Below, one piece after another: positions 1 through 7,327 of a stretch of DNA of 12,188 nucleotides. Made by a program: the position numbers and the translations under genes. Source of the stretch: Tissierellaceae bacterium. GTDB taxonomy: Bacteria > Bacillota > Clostridia > Tissierellales > Tissierellaceae. How positions within the stretch are numbered: the stretch's first letter is position 1; the number at the start of each line of letters is the position of its first letter. The notes under the pieces were generated by a model that saw only the letters and a program-made list of their open reading frames with translations, did not search any database and had not been told where the DNA came from. The stretch lies in assembly GCA_023229175.1 (NCBI GenBank), contig JALNZV010000044.1:1-12188 (forward strand), read 5' to 3'.

Positions 1-27
1 AATTTTTCCATCTGTCAAGATACCTCA

Positions 28-243
28 TTATAGGATAGATTTAATCATTAAAAACCTGACTGCCTTTGAGGGGTTTGCCATGCTTTCAAGCGAAATTAAA
101 AAATCGATTGGAATATCAGGGTTTTTAGCAAAGCGTTCCATTGATTTCCAATTTTTTAATGAGCGTGAGAAAGCATCAAAGCCCGAGACGAAAGGAAGGT
201 TTTGATGATTAAATGAATATGCTATGAGTCCTAATTGCAGCAT
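28..243 (-). CDS. Doubtful minus-strand 71-aa ORF, possibly a degenerate gene fragment
   Basis: I do not recognise this product. The frame has an ATG at 243 with no Shine-Dalgarno in front of it and an in-frame TAG four codons upstream. It ends in two adjacent stop codons. Just past the point where it stops, another minus-strand frame reads ...YLDRWKN, which looks protein-like, so a frameshifted remnant of a longer gene (a transposase or other accessory gene) is possible. It has no Walker, zinc, DDE or membrane motif that I can see. It diverges from recD2. It could equally be chance coding potential in a non-coding flank. Confidence 0.2.
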   Translation of the reverse strand: MLQLGLIAYSFNHQNLPFVSGFDAFSRSLKNWKSMERFAKNPDIPIDFLISLESMANPSKAVRFLMIKSIL

Positions 244-245
244 AA

Positions 246-274
246 TTGAATACTAAATAAAAGTTTGGAATAAA
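246..274 (+). promoter_or_regulatory. Possible weak sigma-A promoter for recD2
   Basis: TTGAAT at 246–251 matches the -35 consensus at 4 of 6 positions. AATAAA at 269–274 matches the -10 at 4 of 6. The spacer is 17 bp. A start near 281 would leave a short leader carrying the recD2 Shine-Dalgarno at 289–296. In DNA this AT-rich such matches are common, so this is only a candidate for the origin of the recD2–comF–yvyF transcript. Confidence 0.25.
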
Positions 275-300
275 AGTGATAAATGTATGGAGGTGGAGAC

Positions 301-2517
301 ATGCTCACTATAGAAGGCACCATAGAGGAAATAAGATTTAGAAATGAATCAAATGGATATACAGTTGCAAAACTAAATACATCGGACGGATTTGTCACCA
401 TAGTGGGCTATGTCCCCTTCCTTAACTTAGACGAGGCAGTAAAAGTAGAAGGAGACTGGATATATCATCCAACATATGGAGAGCAGCTAAACTTTACAAG
501 CATTACCACAGTAGTGCCCTCCACATTGACGGGCATAGAAAATTATCTGTCATCTGGCCTGATACCACATATAGGGCCAAAGACAGCAAAGAGAATAGTG
601 GAGAGGTTTGGACTGGATTCCTTGGAAATCATACAATATAATCCAGAGAAATTAAAAGAAATAAGCGGTATAGGAGATAAAAAGCTAAGTCGAATAGTAG
701 AGGCATATGCGGAGCAAAGGGAATTAAGAGACACAATGGTATTTCTCCAGCAATACAATATCTCAGTCAATTACGGCATAAGGATATACAAAAAATATGG
801 AAAAGACACCATAAGCATAATAAAAGAAAACCCCTATAGACTTTCCGAAGACGTCTTTGGCATAGGGTTTAAAACTGCTGATAGAATAGCAGAAAAAATG
901 GGTATATATAAAGAGTCACCATATAGAATTCAAGCAGGTATAAGGTATATAATAATGGAATACGCAGGAAACGGTCACTCCTATGTACCAAAGAGCGAAC
1001 TAACATCCTATGGTTCAGATTTGCTGCGGGTAGAAGAAAGTTTAATGGAAGAAGGAATCAGGGACCTAGGGCTTAAGGGGAGTATTCACTTAATTCAAGG
1101 AGAAGAAGACACCCTCGTATATTACACACCCTTCCATACTGCAGAAAACAACGTCAGCAAAAAACTAGTGGAGCTGTCTCAGGTCCAACTGGATGAACTA
1201 GATATGGATATAGAAAAGGAAATAAAGAAAATAGAAGGGGAAGAGGGTCTGACCTTTGCAAAAAAACAAGTCACGGCAATAAGAGAGGCTATAGAAAACG
1301 GCCTAGTAGTTATTACAGGAGGACCAGGTACGGGAAAGACAACCATCATCAAATCCATAATAAGGCTATGCCAGGATTTAAACCTTTCAGTAGTCTTGGG
1401 AGCACCGACGGGAAGGGCAGCCAAGAGGATGACGGAAACTACGGGAATGGAAGCTAAGACAATACATAGACTGCTGGAATACTCCTATATGGAGGAAGAA
1501 ATGGCATTTGGAAGAGACGAAGAAAACCCCATAGATGGGGACTTAATCATAATAGACGAGGCATCCATGATAGATATATTGCTGATGAATTCCTTGTTAA
1601 AAGCAATAAACTTAGGTACGAGGTTAGTCTTGGTGGGAGATATAGATCAGCTGCCTTCAGTAGGAGCAGGCAACGTACTGAAAGATATTATATCCTCGGG
1701 AGTAGTTAAAGTAGTCAGACTAGATGAGATATTTAGACAGTCAGAGGAAAGCATGATTATAGTCAATGCCCACAAAATAAATAAGGGAGACAGCCCCATA
1801 TTAAATGAAAAAGACAAGGACTTTTATTTTATAAATGCAAATTCTCCAAAGAATATAGTAGATACCATAGTAGAATTGTGTATAGAAAGACTACCTAAAT
1901 TTTATGGCGTAGATGGAGTCAAGGATATACAAATCTTAACCCCTATGAAAAAAGGTGAAGTAGGCATCAATTCCTTAAATAAATCTCTCCAATCCGTCTT
2001 AAACCCGAAGGACAAATTCAAGACAGAAAAACAAATGGGAGATGAAATTCTTCGAGTTGGTGACAAAGTCATGCAAATAAAAAACAACTACACCATCGAA
2101 TGGAAAATAGTGAAAGATGGCTTAGAGATAGACTCTGGGGAAGGAATATTTAACGGAGATTTTGGGTTTATTGTCGATATAGACGAAGACGATAGAACAT
2201 TAACCGTATTATTTGACGACGACAAAGAAGTGGAATACGAATTCAATCAACTAGACGAATTGAAATTGGCCTATGCCACCACAGTCCATAAGTCACAGGG
2301 ATCAGAATTTCCAGTGATAGTCATGCCGGCAAGTTGGGGTCCCCCAATGCTGATGACCCGCAATTTACTATACACCGCAATCACAAGGGCAAGGTCTTTG
2401 GTAGTTCTAGTGGGAAATGAAAAATACTTACATATGATGATACAGAACAATAGAATAACGACGAGATACTCTGCGTTGGATAAAAAGATGAGAGAATATA
2501 TATCTATTTTTTCGTAA
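301..2517 (+). CDS. recD2: RecD2-type SF1B DNA helicase (RecD/TraA family)
   Basis: 738-aa ATP-dependent 5'-3' DNA helicase of the RecD2 class, which acts in DNA repair and replication-fork maintenance without RecBC. An N-terminal OB-like domain (residues 1–80) is followed by helix-hairpin-helix repeats (about 80–150, with GIENYL, IGPKTAKR and GIGDKK). The helicase core carries Walker A GGPGTGKTT (340–348), Walker B DEAS (419–422), motif III GDIDQLPSVG (446–455), the FRQ motif, HKSQG (663–667) and arginine-finger motif VI YTAITRAR (691–698). Length and motif order are normal for the family and the gene looks intact. I chose ATG 301 because GGAGGTGG at 289–296 is well spaced for it, while the in-frame ATG at 283 has no ribosome binding site. 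It is followed after 21 nt by comF, in the place where Bacillus subtilis has the helicase comFA. Confidence 0.95.
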   Translation: MLTIEGTIEEIRFRNESNGYTVAKLNTSDGFVTIVGYVPFLNLDEAVKVEGDWIYHPTYGEQLNFTSITTVVPSTLTGIENYLSSGLIPHIGPKTAKRIVERFGLDSLEIIQYNPEKLKEISGIGDKKLSRIVEAYAEQRELRDTMVFLQQYNISVNYGIRIYKKYGKDTISIIKENPYRLSEDVFGIGFKTADRIAEKMGIYKESPYRIQAGIRYIIMEYAGNGHSYVPKSELTSYGSDLLRVEESLMEEGIRDLGLKGSIHLIQGEEDTLVYYTPFHTAENNVSKKLVELSQVQLDELDMDIEKEIKKIEGEEGLTFAKKQVTAIREAIENGLVVITGGPGTGKTTIIKSIIRLCQDLNLSVVLGAPTGRAAKRMTETTGMEAKTIHRLLEYSYMEEEMAFGRDEENPIDGDLIIIDEASMIDILLMNSLLKAINLGTRLVLVGDIDQLPSVGAGNVLKDIISSGVVKVVRLDEIFRQSEESMIIVNAHKINKGDSPILNEKDKDFYFINANSPKNIVDTIVELCIERLPKFYGVDGVKDIQILTPMKKGEVGINSLNKSLQSVLNPKDKFKTEKQMGDEILRVGDKVMQIKNNYTIEWKIVKDGLEIDSGEGIFNGDFGFIVDIDEDDRTLTVLFDDDKEVEYEFNQLDELKLAYATTVHKSQGSEFPVIVMPASWGPPMLMTRNLLYTAITRARSLVVLVGNEKYLHMMIQNNRITTRYSALDKKMREYISIFS

Positions 2518-2538
2518 AATGTTTGAGGAGTGATTAAT

Positions 2539-3195
2539 TTGTTTGGCATTATTTCGAATTTGCTTTTTCCCAGCAAGCATATTTGCCTAATATGCAAGGA
2601 AAACTATGGCCACAACAGATTTATATGTGACAACTGCCAATCTTCTTTAGAGGTAGTTCACGAAGAAATCCATAGTGACTCTAAATACATAAAAAAGGTA
2701 TATTATTCCCTATTTTACAACAGGTTTATTAGGGAGCTAATAAAGAAATATAAATTTAATGGGAAAAACTATCTGTACAAGGCCTTTGGTGAAATATTGG
2801 TGGAGACCATAGAGAAGAACAACCTATCACAAGATATAGATATGGTAACATACGTACCTTCCCATAGGAGAAAAGAAGCCCTAAGGGGCTATAATCAAGC
2901 AGAGCTTTTAGCTAGATATATAGCCGAAAAAATCGAAAAACCCCTATGTCGGGAAAATCTGGTAAAGACCAAATGGACAGAGGAGCAAAGCCATTCAAAT
3001 AAAGCAGATAGAGTAGTAAATCTAAGGGACAGTTTTCATCTAAAAAAACCAGAAAAGATTCAGAAAAAGAGAATACTCCTAGTGGATGATTTAATAACTA
3101 CGGGAGCTACCATGGAGGAATGCGGCAAGATTTTAATTAGAAATGGAGCCAAGGAAATAATTGGACTGGCCTTGACCTCCAGCAAAAACAATTGA
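2539..3195 (+). CDS. comF: ComF family protein (ComFC-like phosphoribosyltransferase-fold)
   Basis: 218-aa ComF/ComFC-type protein, linked in other Firmicutes to natural DNA uptake and acting on the cytoplasmic side with a helicase partner. A four-cysteine zinc ribbon (Cys16, 19, 30 and 33) is followed by a phosphoribosyltransferase domain. This has the PRPP-binding loop VDDLITTGAT (182–191) preceded by hydrophobic ILL, and the family signature RRKEALRGYNQAELLAR near the middle. I prefer the TTG start at 2539: AGGAG at 2526–2530 lies 8 nt upstream of it, whereas the GTG at 2530 overlaps that same ribosome binding site. The stop is 14 nt before the next start, so the two genes are probably co-transcribed. 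Whether this organism is competent cannot be told from this window. Confidence 0.9.
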   Translation: MFGIISNLLFPSKHICLICKENYGHNRFICDNCQSSLEVVHEEIHSDSKYIKKVYYSLFYNRFIRELIKKYKFNGKNYLYKAFGEILVETIEKNNLSQDIDMVTYVPSHRRKEALRGYNQAELLARYIAEKIEKPLCRENLVKTKWTEEQSHSNKADRVVNLRDSFHLKKPEKIQKKRILLVDDLITTGATMEECGKILIRNGAKEIIGLALTSSKNN

Positions 3196-3209
3196 AAGGA
3201 AGTGGGAAA

Positions 3210-3617
3210 ATGGATATAAGAAATTGCAGTAGATGTGGAAGGCTCTATCACTACGATGGATTTAGAATTTGTCCCACCTGTAGAAGGGAAGACGAGGCAG
3301 ATTTTACAAAGGTAAAGGAGTACCTATACAAAAACCCAGGGGCAGATATTTCAGAGGTAGAGAAAGAAACAGAAGTAGAAGCTAGCAAAATCATTGAGTT
3401 CTTACGGCAAGGAAGGTTAGAAGTTGCAGAAGATAGCAACCTGGTACTTGAATGTGAAATATGCGGTACATCCATCAGAACAGGCAGATTTTGCGACAAA
3501 TGTGCATCTGATTTACAAAAAGAATTGAGTTTATCCATAAAGGGCACAGGAAAAAAACCAGTTCAAAGAGAAAAGGAAAGATTTAGAGTAATAGATAGAT
3601 ATGAAAAAAGAAGATAA
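3210..3617 (+). CDS. yvyF: YvyF-type flagellar operon protein (TIGR03826-like), double zinc finger
   Basis: 135-aa protein matching in length and layout the YvyF/TIGR03826 flagellar operon proteins of Firmicutes, whose molecular role is not well settled. Two CxxC-x(9–11)-CxxC knuckles flank a helical middle: Cys6, 9, 21 and 24 near the N terminus and Cys82, 85, 95 and 98 near residue 90. The middle part (DFTKVKEYLYKNPGADISEV, then EASKIIEFLRQGRLEV) resembles a small winged-helix module, and the C-terminal tail is basic. ATG 3210 is chosen because AAAGGAAG at 3195–3202 sits 7 nt upstream; the TTG at 3192 inside the comF stop has no ribosome binding site. It lies between comF and flgM as in B. 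subtilis. A terminator-like hairpin begins 10 nt after its stop. Confidence 0.85.
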   Translation: MDIRNCSRCGRLYHYDGFRICPTCRREDEADFTKVKEYLYKNPGADISEVEKETEVEASKIIEFLRQGRLEVAEDSNLVLECEICGTSIRTGRFCDKCASDLQKELSLSIKGTGKKPVQREKERFRVIDRYEKRR

Positions 3618-3622
3618 AACAC

Positions 3623-3649
3623 TAAAGAAACGCCCCTCTTGACCGATAC
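3623..3649 (+). promoter_or_regulatory. Sigma-D (sigma-28) promoter of the flgM operon
   Basis: TAAA at 3623–3626, exactly 15 bp, then ACCGATAC at 3642–3649. This fits the Bacillus sigma-D consensus TAAA-N15-GCCGATAT, with mismatches only at the first and last -10 bases. Initiation would be expected near 3656, giving a leader of about 25 nt before flgM. The -10 element lies within the loop of the hairpin at 3628–3677, so sigma-D transcripts would begin downstream of the 5' arm. Confidence 0.85.
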
Positions 3650-3680
3650 TAATAGTAGCAAAGAAAGAGGGGTGTTTTTT
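3628..3680 (+). terminator. Terminator-like hairpin enclosing the flgM promoter -10 and ribosome binding site
   Basis: The arm at 3628–3640 (AAACGCCCCTCTT) pairs with 3665–3677 (AAGAGGGGTGTTT). This makes 13 bp with one G-U, extendable by up to three weaker pairs, around a 24-nt loop. Six T follow the GC-rich part (3675–3680) and the flgM ATG comes at 3681. It has intrinsic-terminator form for transcripts arriving from recD2–comF–yvyF. The flgM Shine-Dalgarno (about 3666–3674) is the 3' arm, so even without termination the fold would hide it. RNA started at the sigma-D promoter near 3656 would lack the 5' arm. The pairing is visible; the regulatory consequence is inferred. Confidence 0.75.
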
Positions 3681-3965
3681 ATGAGGATTAATAAACTAGA
3701 CAATGTATTTCAAGTATACAATAAAAACTCTACGGCCAAGAAAACCAAAGGGAAACAAATATCTGAAGGCTCTGACGAAGTTAAAATATCTGAAAAGGCT
3801 ATAGATTTCCAATTTGCAGTAAAAAAGCTTAAGGACGTAGAAGAGATTCGCATGGAGAAAGTAAAAAACATAAAGAACCAAATAAAATCCGGCACCTATG
3901 AAGTCAATAGCAACATGGTAGCGGAAAAGATTTTAGAAGATATCAGCTTTAACAAAAAAATCTGA
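3681..3965 (+). CDS. flgM: FlgM, anti-sigma factor for sigma-D
   Basis: 94-aa anti-sigma-28 factor. FlgM binds sigma-D in the cytoplasm and is exported through the completed hook-basal body, releasing late flagellar transcription. Family features are present: a basic, probably disordered N-terminal half, then the SDEVKISEKA motif (about 31–40) and the conserved helical region ending in KNIKNQIKSGTYEV with MVAEKILEDI. ATG 3681 gives the normal MRINK start with AGAGGGGTG as ribosome binding site; the upstream GTG/ATG-type extension to 3639 would be translated through a hairpin and is not FlgM-like. It starts the sigma-D operon and so is autoregulated through its own target sigma. flgN follows after 15 nt. 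Confidence 0.92.
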   Translation: MRINKLDNVFQVYNKNSTAKKTKGKQISEGSDEVKISEKAIDFQFAVKKLKDVEEIRMEKVKNIKNQIKSGTYEVNSNMVAEKILEDISFNKKI

Positions 3966-3980
3966 TAGTTGGTGATATAA

Positions 3981-4445
3981 ATGACCTTTAAAGAGGAACT
4001 GGAAAATGTACTAAAAAAAGAACTAGTAGTACTTAGGGAACTGAAGGACCTCACATTTGAAAAAACAGATATAATCATAGGTAATAAAATCCGTGAACTT
4101 GAGGTAATGACAAAAAAAGAGGAAGAACTGGTAAATAAAATGGCCCTTTTAGAAGAAGAAAGGGAGACACTAATGGATAATTGGGGGGTAATGGCAGATA
4201 CCCCTATTTCTGATATCATTGAAAAGGTGACTGGCGACAGGGAACAGCTTACAAATATCAAAGACGAGATGTACAATATAATGGAGGAATTACAATTTAG
4301 AAACAAATTAAACAGTGACCTCATACAGGAAAATCTCAGTTGGATTGGTTTTAATATCAATCTCATAGGCGATGTTCACAATCAGCCTAGTTATGGAAAG
4401 GACAATAAAAAGGCAAATAAAAGCTTATTCGATAGGAAGGTGTAA
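3981..4445 (+). CDS. flgN: FlgN family flagellar export chaperone
   Basis: 154-aa, highly charged, largely alpha-helical protein with coiled-coil character from about residue 1 to 115, as in FlgN. FlgN escorts FlgK and FlgL, the hook-filament junction proteins, to the flagellar type III export gate. It matches the family in the pattern of Leu/Glu/Lys heptads (LENVLKKELVVLRELKDLT) and in position between flgM and flgK. Sequence conservation in this family is weak, so context carries much of the call. ATG 3981 follows GGTGAT at 3971–3976, which can pair with the 16S tail. The C terminus is basic and poorly conserved, and it contains the flgK1 ribosome binding site; only two bases separate the genes. 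Confidence 0.85.
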   Translation: MTFKEELENVLKKELVVLRELKDLTFEKTDIIIGNKIRELEVMTKKEEELVNKMALLEEERETLMDNWGVMADTPISDIIEKVTGDREQLTNIKDEMYNIMEELQFRNKLNSDLIQENLSWIGFNINLIGDVHNQPSYGKDNKKANKSLFDRKV

Positions 4446-4447
4446 AC

Positions 4448-5887
4448 ATGGGTTTCGGAGGACTATATATTTCGATTACAGGGCTGATGGCCTCAAGACA
4501 ATCTCTAGACACAGTATCTCACAATATTTCAAACTCAAATAATAAAAATTATGTCAGGCAGTCAGCCATACATAGCAATAATTCCTATACCAACTCCTTT
4601 GACACCAATCAGCAGGTGGGCACAGGAGTAAATATATCCCAAATAAGGCAGATAAGGGATGAGTTTCTAGACCTAAAGCTTAGAAATGAAATCTCCAGCT
4701 TTGGATACCATCACGCCAAGTCTCAAATCCTAGAGGAAATAGAAGGAGTATTTAACGAAATAACCAACAGCGGACTTCAAAAAGTAATGGACGACTTTTG
4801 GAATACTTGGAATGAATTATATAAGGAGCCGGAGAGCCTTACGGTTAGGGGACTAGTTCACGAATCTTCCGTGGCATTTGCAGAGACAGTAAATCACCTG
4901 TCTACCCAACTGGACAATATAAAGGTCAATTTAAATAAGGAAATATTGATTAAGGTAGAGGAGACAAATAATTTACTGAATAGAATAGGGGAATTAAACC
5001 AAAGTATAAAATTGGTAGAAGGTCAAAATACCAAGGTAAGGGCCAACGATTATAGGGACGAAAGAAATGCACTATTGGATAGGTTATCAGAGCTAATACC
5101 AGTGACTGCTTACGAAAACACCTTTGGGGAAACCATAGTTCATTTACAGGGAAAGGAACTCGTAAGCGGTACATTTATCAGTTCCATAGATATAAAAAAT
5201 GACGAAGAGGGCCTGGCCCATATCTACTATAACAACACCAACGATGAAATAGACTTAAATGGTTCTGGAGAATTAGGCGGATTTATAGATGCTAGGGACA
5301 AGTCCATAGACGATTACACCAATCGACTGGATATTCTAGTATATAATATCGCCAATGAAATAAACCAACTTCATAGGAATGGATACGACTTGGAGGGCAA
5401 TGAAGGCGGAGATTTTTTCATAGCAGTTGACGACATCCAAGGAGCAGCTGCAAATATAAGGGTAAACCCAGATTTGGCTAACTTCAATAAAATAGCCGTA
5501 TCTACGGAGCAAGGAGTCATAGGAAATGGAGACATAGCAAAGGCTATTTACGGCCTTAGAAGCGATAGAATTTACGGAGAATATAACCCGACAAAACCCT
5601 TTGACGAACCGACAAAATTAGATATGAATGTAGACGACTATTACAGGGACCTGGTTCTTGCTTTGGGTATTGAAAGAGAAGCATCTAGGACTATAGCAAA
5701 CAACCAAGATTTCCTGATTAAATATATAGATGAAAAGAGAAAAGGCATATCTGCTGTGTCTTTAGATGAAGAAATGGCAGATATGATAAAGTTTCAACAC
5801 TCTTATACAGCAAATTCGAGAGTAATCAACGCCATAGATGAAATGATAGAAACAGTAGTAAATAGAGTAGGATTAGTAGGACGATAG
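4448..5887 (+). CDS. flgK: Flagellar hook-associated protein FlgK, first copy
   Basis: 479-aa HAP1 protein, which forms the first junction ring between hook and filament after export by the flagellar apparatus. The N-terminal rod/hook signature is SRQSLDTVSHNISNSNNKNY (about 16–35). The C-terminal D0 helix carries SLDEEMADMIKFQHSYTANS and ends VNRVGLVGR, the usual FlgK terminus; the middle is long and variable. Ribosome binding site AGGAAGGTG at 4434–4442 lies inside the end of flgN. This copy departs from consensus in the signature (SNSNNKNY where NANTxGY is usual), unlike the second copy directly downstream. Both copies are full length and open, so neither is obviously decayed. Confidence 0.93.
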   Translation: MGFGGLYISITGLMASRQSLDTVSHNISNSNNKNYVRQSAIHSNNSYTNSFDTNQQVGTGVNISQIRQIRDEFLDLKLRNEISSFGYHHAKSQILEEIEGVFNEITNSGLQKVMDDFWNTWNELYKEPESLTVRGLVHESSVAFAETVNHLSTQLDNIKVNLNKEILIKVEETNNLLNRIGELNQSIKLVEGQNTKVRANDYRDERNALLDRLSELIPVTAYENTFGETIVHLQGKELVSGTFISSIDIKNDEEGLAHIYYNNTNDEIDLNGSGELGGFIDARDKSIDDYTNRLDILVYNIANEINQLHRNGYDLEGNEGGDFFIAVDDIQGAAANIRVNPDLANFNKIAVSTEQGVIGNGDIAKAIYGLRSDRIYGEYNPTKPFDEPTKLDMNVDDYYRDLVLALGIEREASRTIANNQDFLIKYIDEKRKGISAVSLDEEMADMIKFQHSYTANSRVINAIDEMIETVVNRVGLVGR

Positions 5888-5901
5888 GAGAGTGAAAGAT
5901 T

Positions 5902-7323
5902 ATGTTTTTCGGTTTTAATAGTGCAGTAAAAGGCCTATTGGCATCCCAAAGGGCCCTATATACTACCAATCACAATATAGACAATGCCAATACAAAGGGA
6001 TACTCTAGACAAGAAATAGAGCAAAGAGCCACAGATCCATTTAGAATGCCAGGAATAGGATTTTTAGGTACTGGTACAGAAATATACAATATAGAAAGGG
6101 TAAGGGACTCCTTTGTAGACTTTAAATATTGGAATGAAACAGCCCCTCTAGGCGAATGGGAAGTAAAGAAAAACAACTTGCTTGAAATAGAAAAGCTAAT
6201 GGGGGAACCATCGGACAATAGCTTTAGGAAGTATATGGACGACTTTTACTCTAGCCTGGAGGAAATGAGCAAAAACCCCTCAGATATATCCTATAGGGAA
6301 CCTGTGAGGGAGAATGCCCTTGCATTTACCAGACATATAAATGAAACAGCTGGTAGATTGATGGATATGGAAAGGGAAGTAGAATATTCCATAGATATGA
6401 GAGTCAAGCAGATAAATAGCTTGGCGGAGCAAATAGGTGGACTAAACAGGCAAATCTACTCTAGTGAATTAGATGGCAGACACGCCAATGATTTAAGAGA
6501 TAGGAGAGAACTCTTAGTAGACGAATTGTCAAAGCTTATAAATATTAGGGTCAATGAAAGCACCGACGGAAAATACAATGTCTCAGTAGATGGAATTTCC
6601 ATAGTAGACCATCTATATGTAAATAAAGTAGTATTTAAGGAAGACGCAGATGAAGGGGAAAAGATAACTTGGGAAAATGGGGGCCTCATAAGTATGAGGT
6701 CTGGGGAGTTAAAGGGGCTTATGGACATATACGAAGGGAACGGAGAAGGCAACAGCTATAGGGGCATACCCTATTATTTAGATCAATTGAATAAGTTTGC
6801 CCAAGGATTTGCAGATAAATTTAACCAAGTCCATGGAGAAGGGTACAGCTTAGGATCAAATTCTCCTGCCGGCGATTTCTTCACCTATGATTCAAATTCT
6901 GCAGCCACTACATTTACTCTGTCGGACCATATATTTGATGATATAAGAAATATTGCTGCTGCTGGGAATTCTGGCGGAGCGGCAGAGGACAACCTCAATA
7001 TATTAAAACTCATAGGGCAAAGAGAAGATAAGTTTTTCTTCACAGGAGGAGTATCTCAGGGGACACCAGACGACTTTATAAAATCTATACTGTCCAGTAT
7101 GTCAGTTGACAGCCTCCAAGCCCAAAGACTATACGGTACTCAGGAGCTAATACAAAAGAATATAGAAATAAAACGCAGTTCAATCTCCGGAGTGTCGCTG
7201 GAAGAAGAAATGGCAGACATGGTAAGATTTCAGCATGTGTATATAGCCTCGTCGAAGATGATATCAACCATGGATATGATAATAGATGTAACAGTAAATA
7301 GATTAGGATTAGTAGGGAGGTAA
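5902..7323 (+). CDS. flgK: Flagellar hook-associated protein FlgK, second copy
   Basis: 473-aa paralogue of the gene immediately upstream. It starts MFFGFNSAVKGLLASQRALY and has the canonical signature NHNIDNANTKGYSRQ. It ends with SGVSLEEEMADMVRFQH and VNRLGLVGR, so both terminal coiled-coil segments are complete. The terminal regions of the two copies align closely, but the middles differ strongly, which argues for an old duplication or import and not a recent copy. AGGAG at 5886–5890 overlaps the upstream gene's end and lies 11 nt from ATG 5902, longer than ideal. flgL follows after 4 nt. Its role could be a second layer or alternative junction protein; this cannot be decided from sequence. 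Confidence 0.92.
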   Translation: MFFGFNSAVKGLLASQRALYTTNHNIDNANTKGYSRQEIEQRATDPFRMPGIGFLGTGTEIYNIERVRDSFVDFKYWNETAPLGEWEVKKNNLLEIEKLMGEPSDNSFRKYMDDFYSSLEEMSKNPSDISYREPVRENALAFTRHINETAGRLMDMEREVEYSIDMRVKQINSLAEQIGGLNRQIYSSELDGRHANDLRDRRELLVDELSKLINIRVNESTDGKYNVSVDGISIVDHLYVNKVVFKEDADEGEKITWENGGLISMRSGELKGLMDIYEGNGEGNSYRGIPYYLDQLNKFAQGFADKFNQVHGEGYSLGSNSPAGDFFTYDSNSAATTFTLSDHIFDDIRNIAAAGNSGGAAEDNLNILKLIGQREDKFFFTGGVSQGTPDDFIKSILSSMSVDSLQAQRLYGTQELIQKNIEIKRSSISGVSLEEEMADMVRFQHVYIASSKMISTMDMIIDVTVNRLGLVGR

Positions 7324-7327
7324 ATAG

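Noticed and set aside
283..300. Upstream ATG of recD2 at 283
   Set aside because: No ribosome binding site; translation from it would read through the strong GGAGGTGG that serves ATG 301.
2530..2538. GTG start for comF at 2530
   Set aside because: It overlaps the AGGAG ribosome binding site, leaving no spacing; TTG 2539 is correctly spaced.
2271..2597. 108-aa minus-strand frame across the recD2–comF junction
   Set aside because: It runs antisense to conserved helicase motifs V and VI and to the comF start; it is a shadow frame.
3639..3680. N-terminal extension of flgM from 3639
   Set aside because: It would be encoded by the hairpin and promoter region, has no ribosome binding site, and adds residues not seen in FlgM proteins.
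3896..4366. 156-aa minus-strand frame opposite flgN
   Set aside because: Low-complexity Ser/Phe-rich translation that mirrors the Glu/Lys-rich coding strand of flgN; no ribosome binding site and no recognisable motif.
4401..4440. Extra sigma-D promoter upstream of the first flgK
   Set aside because: TAAA and TTCGATAG are present, but the spacing is 18 bp and the -10 lacks the CCGAT core.
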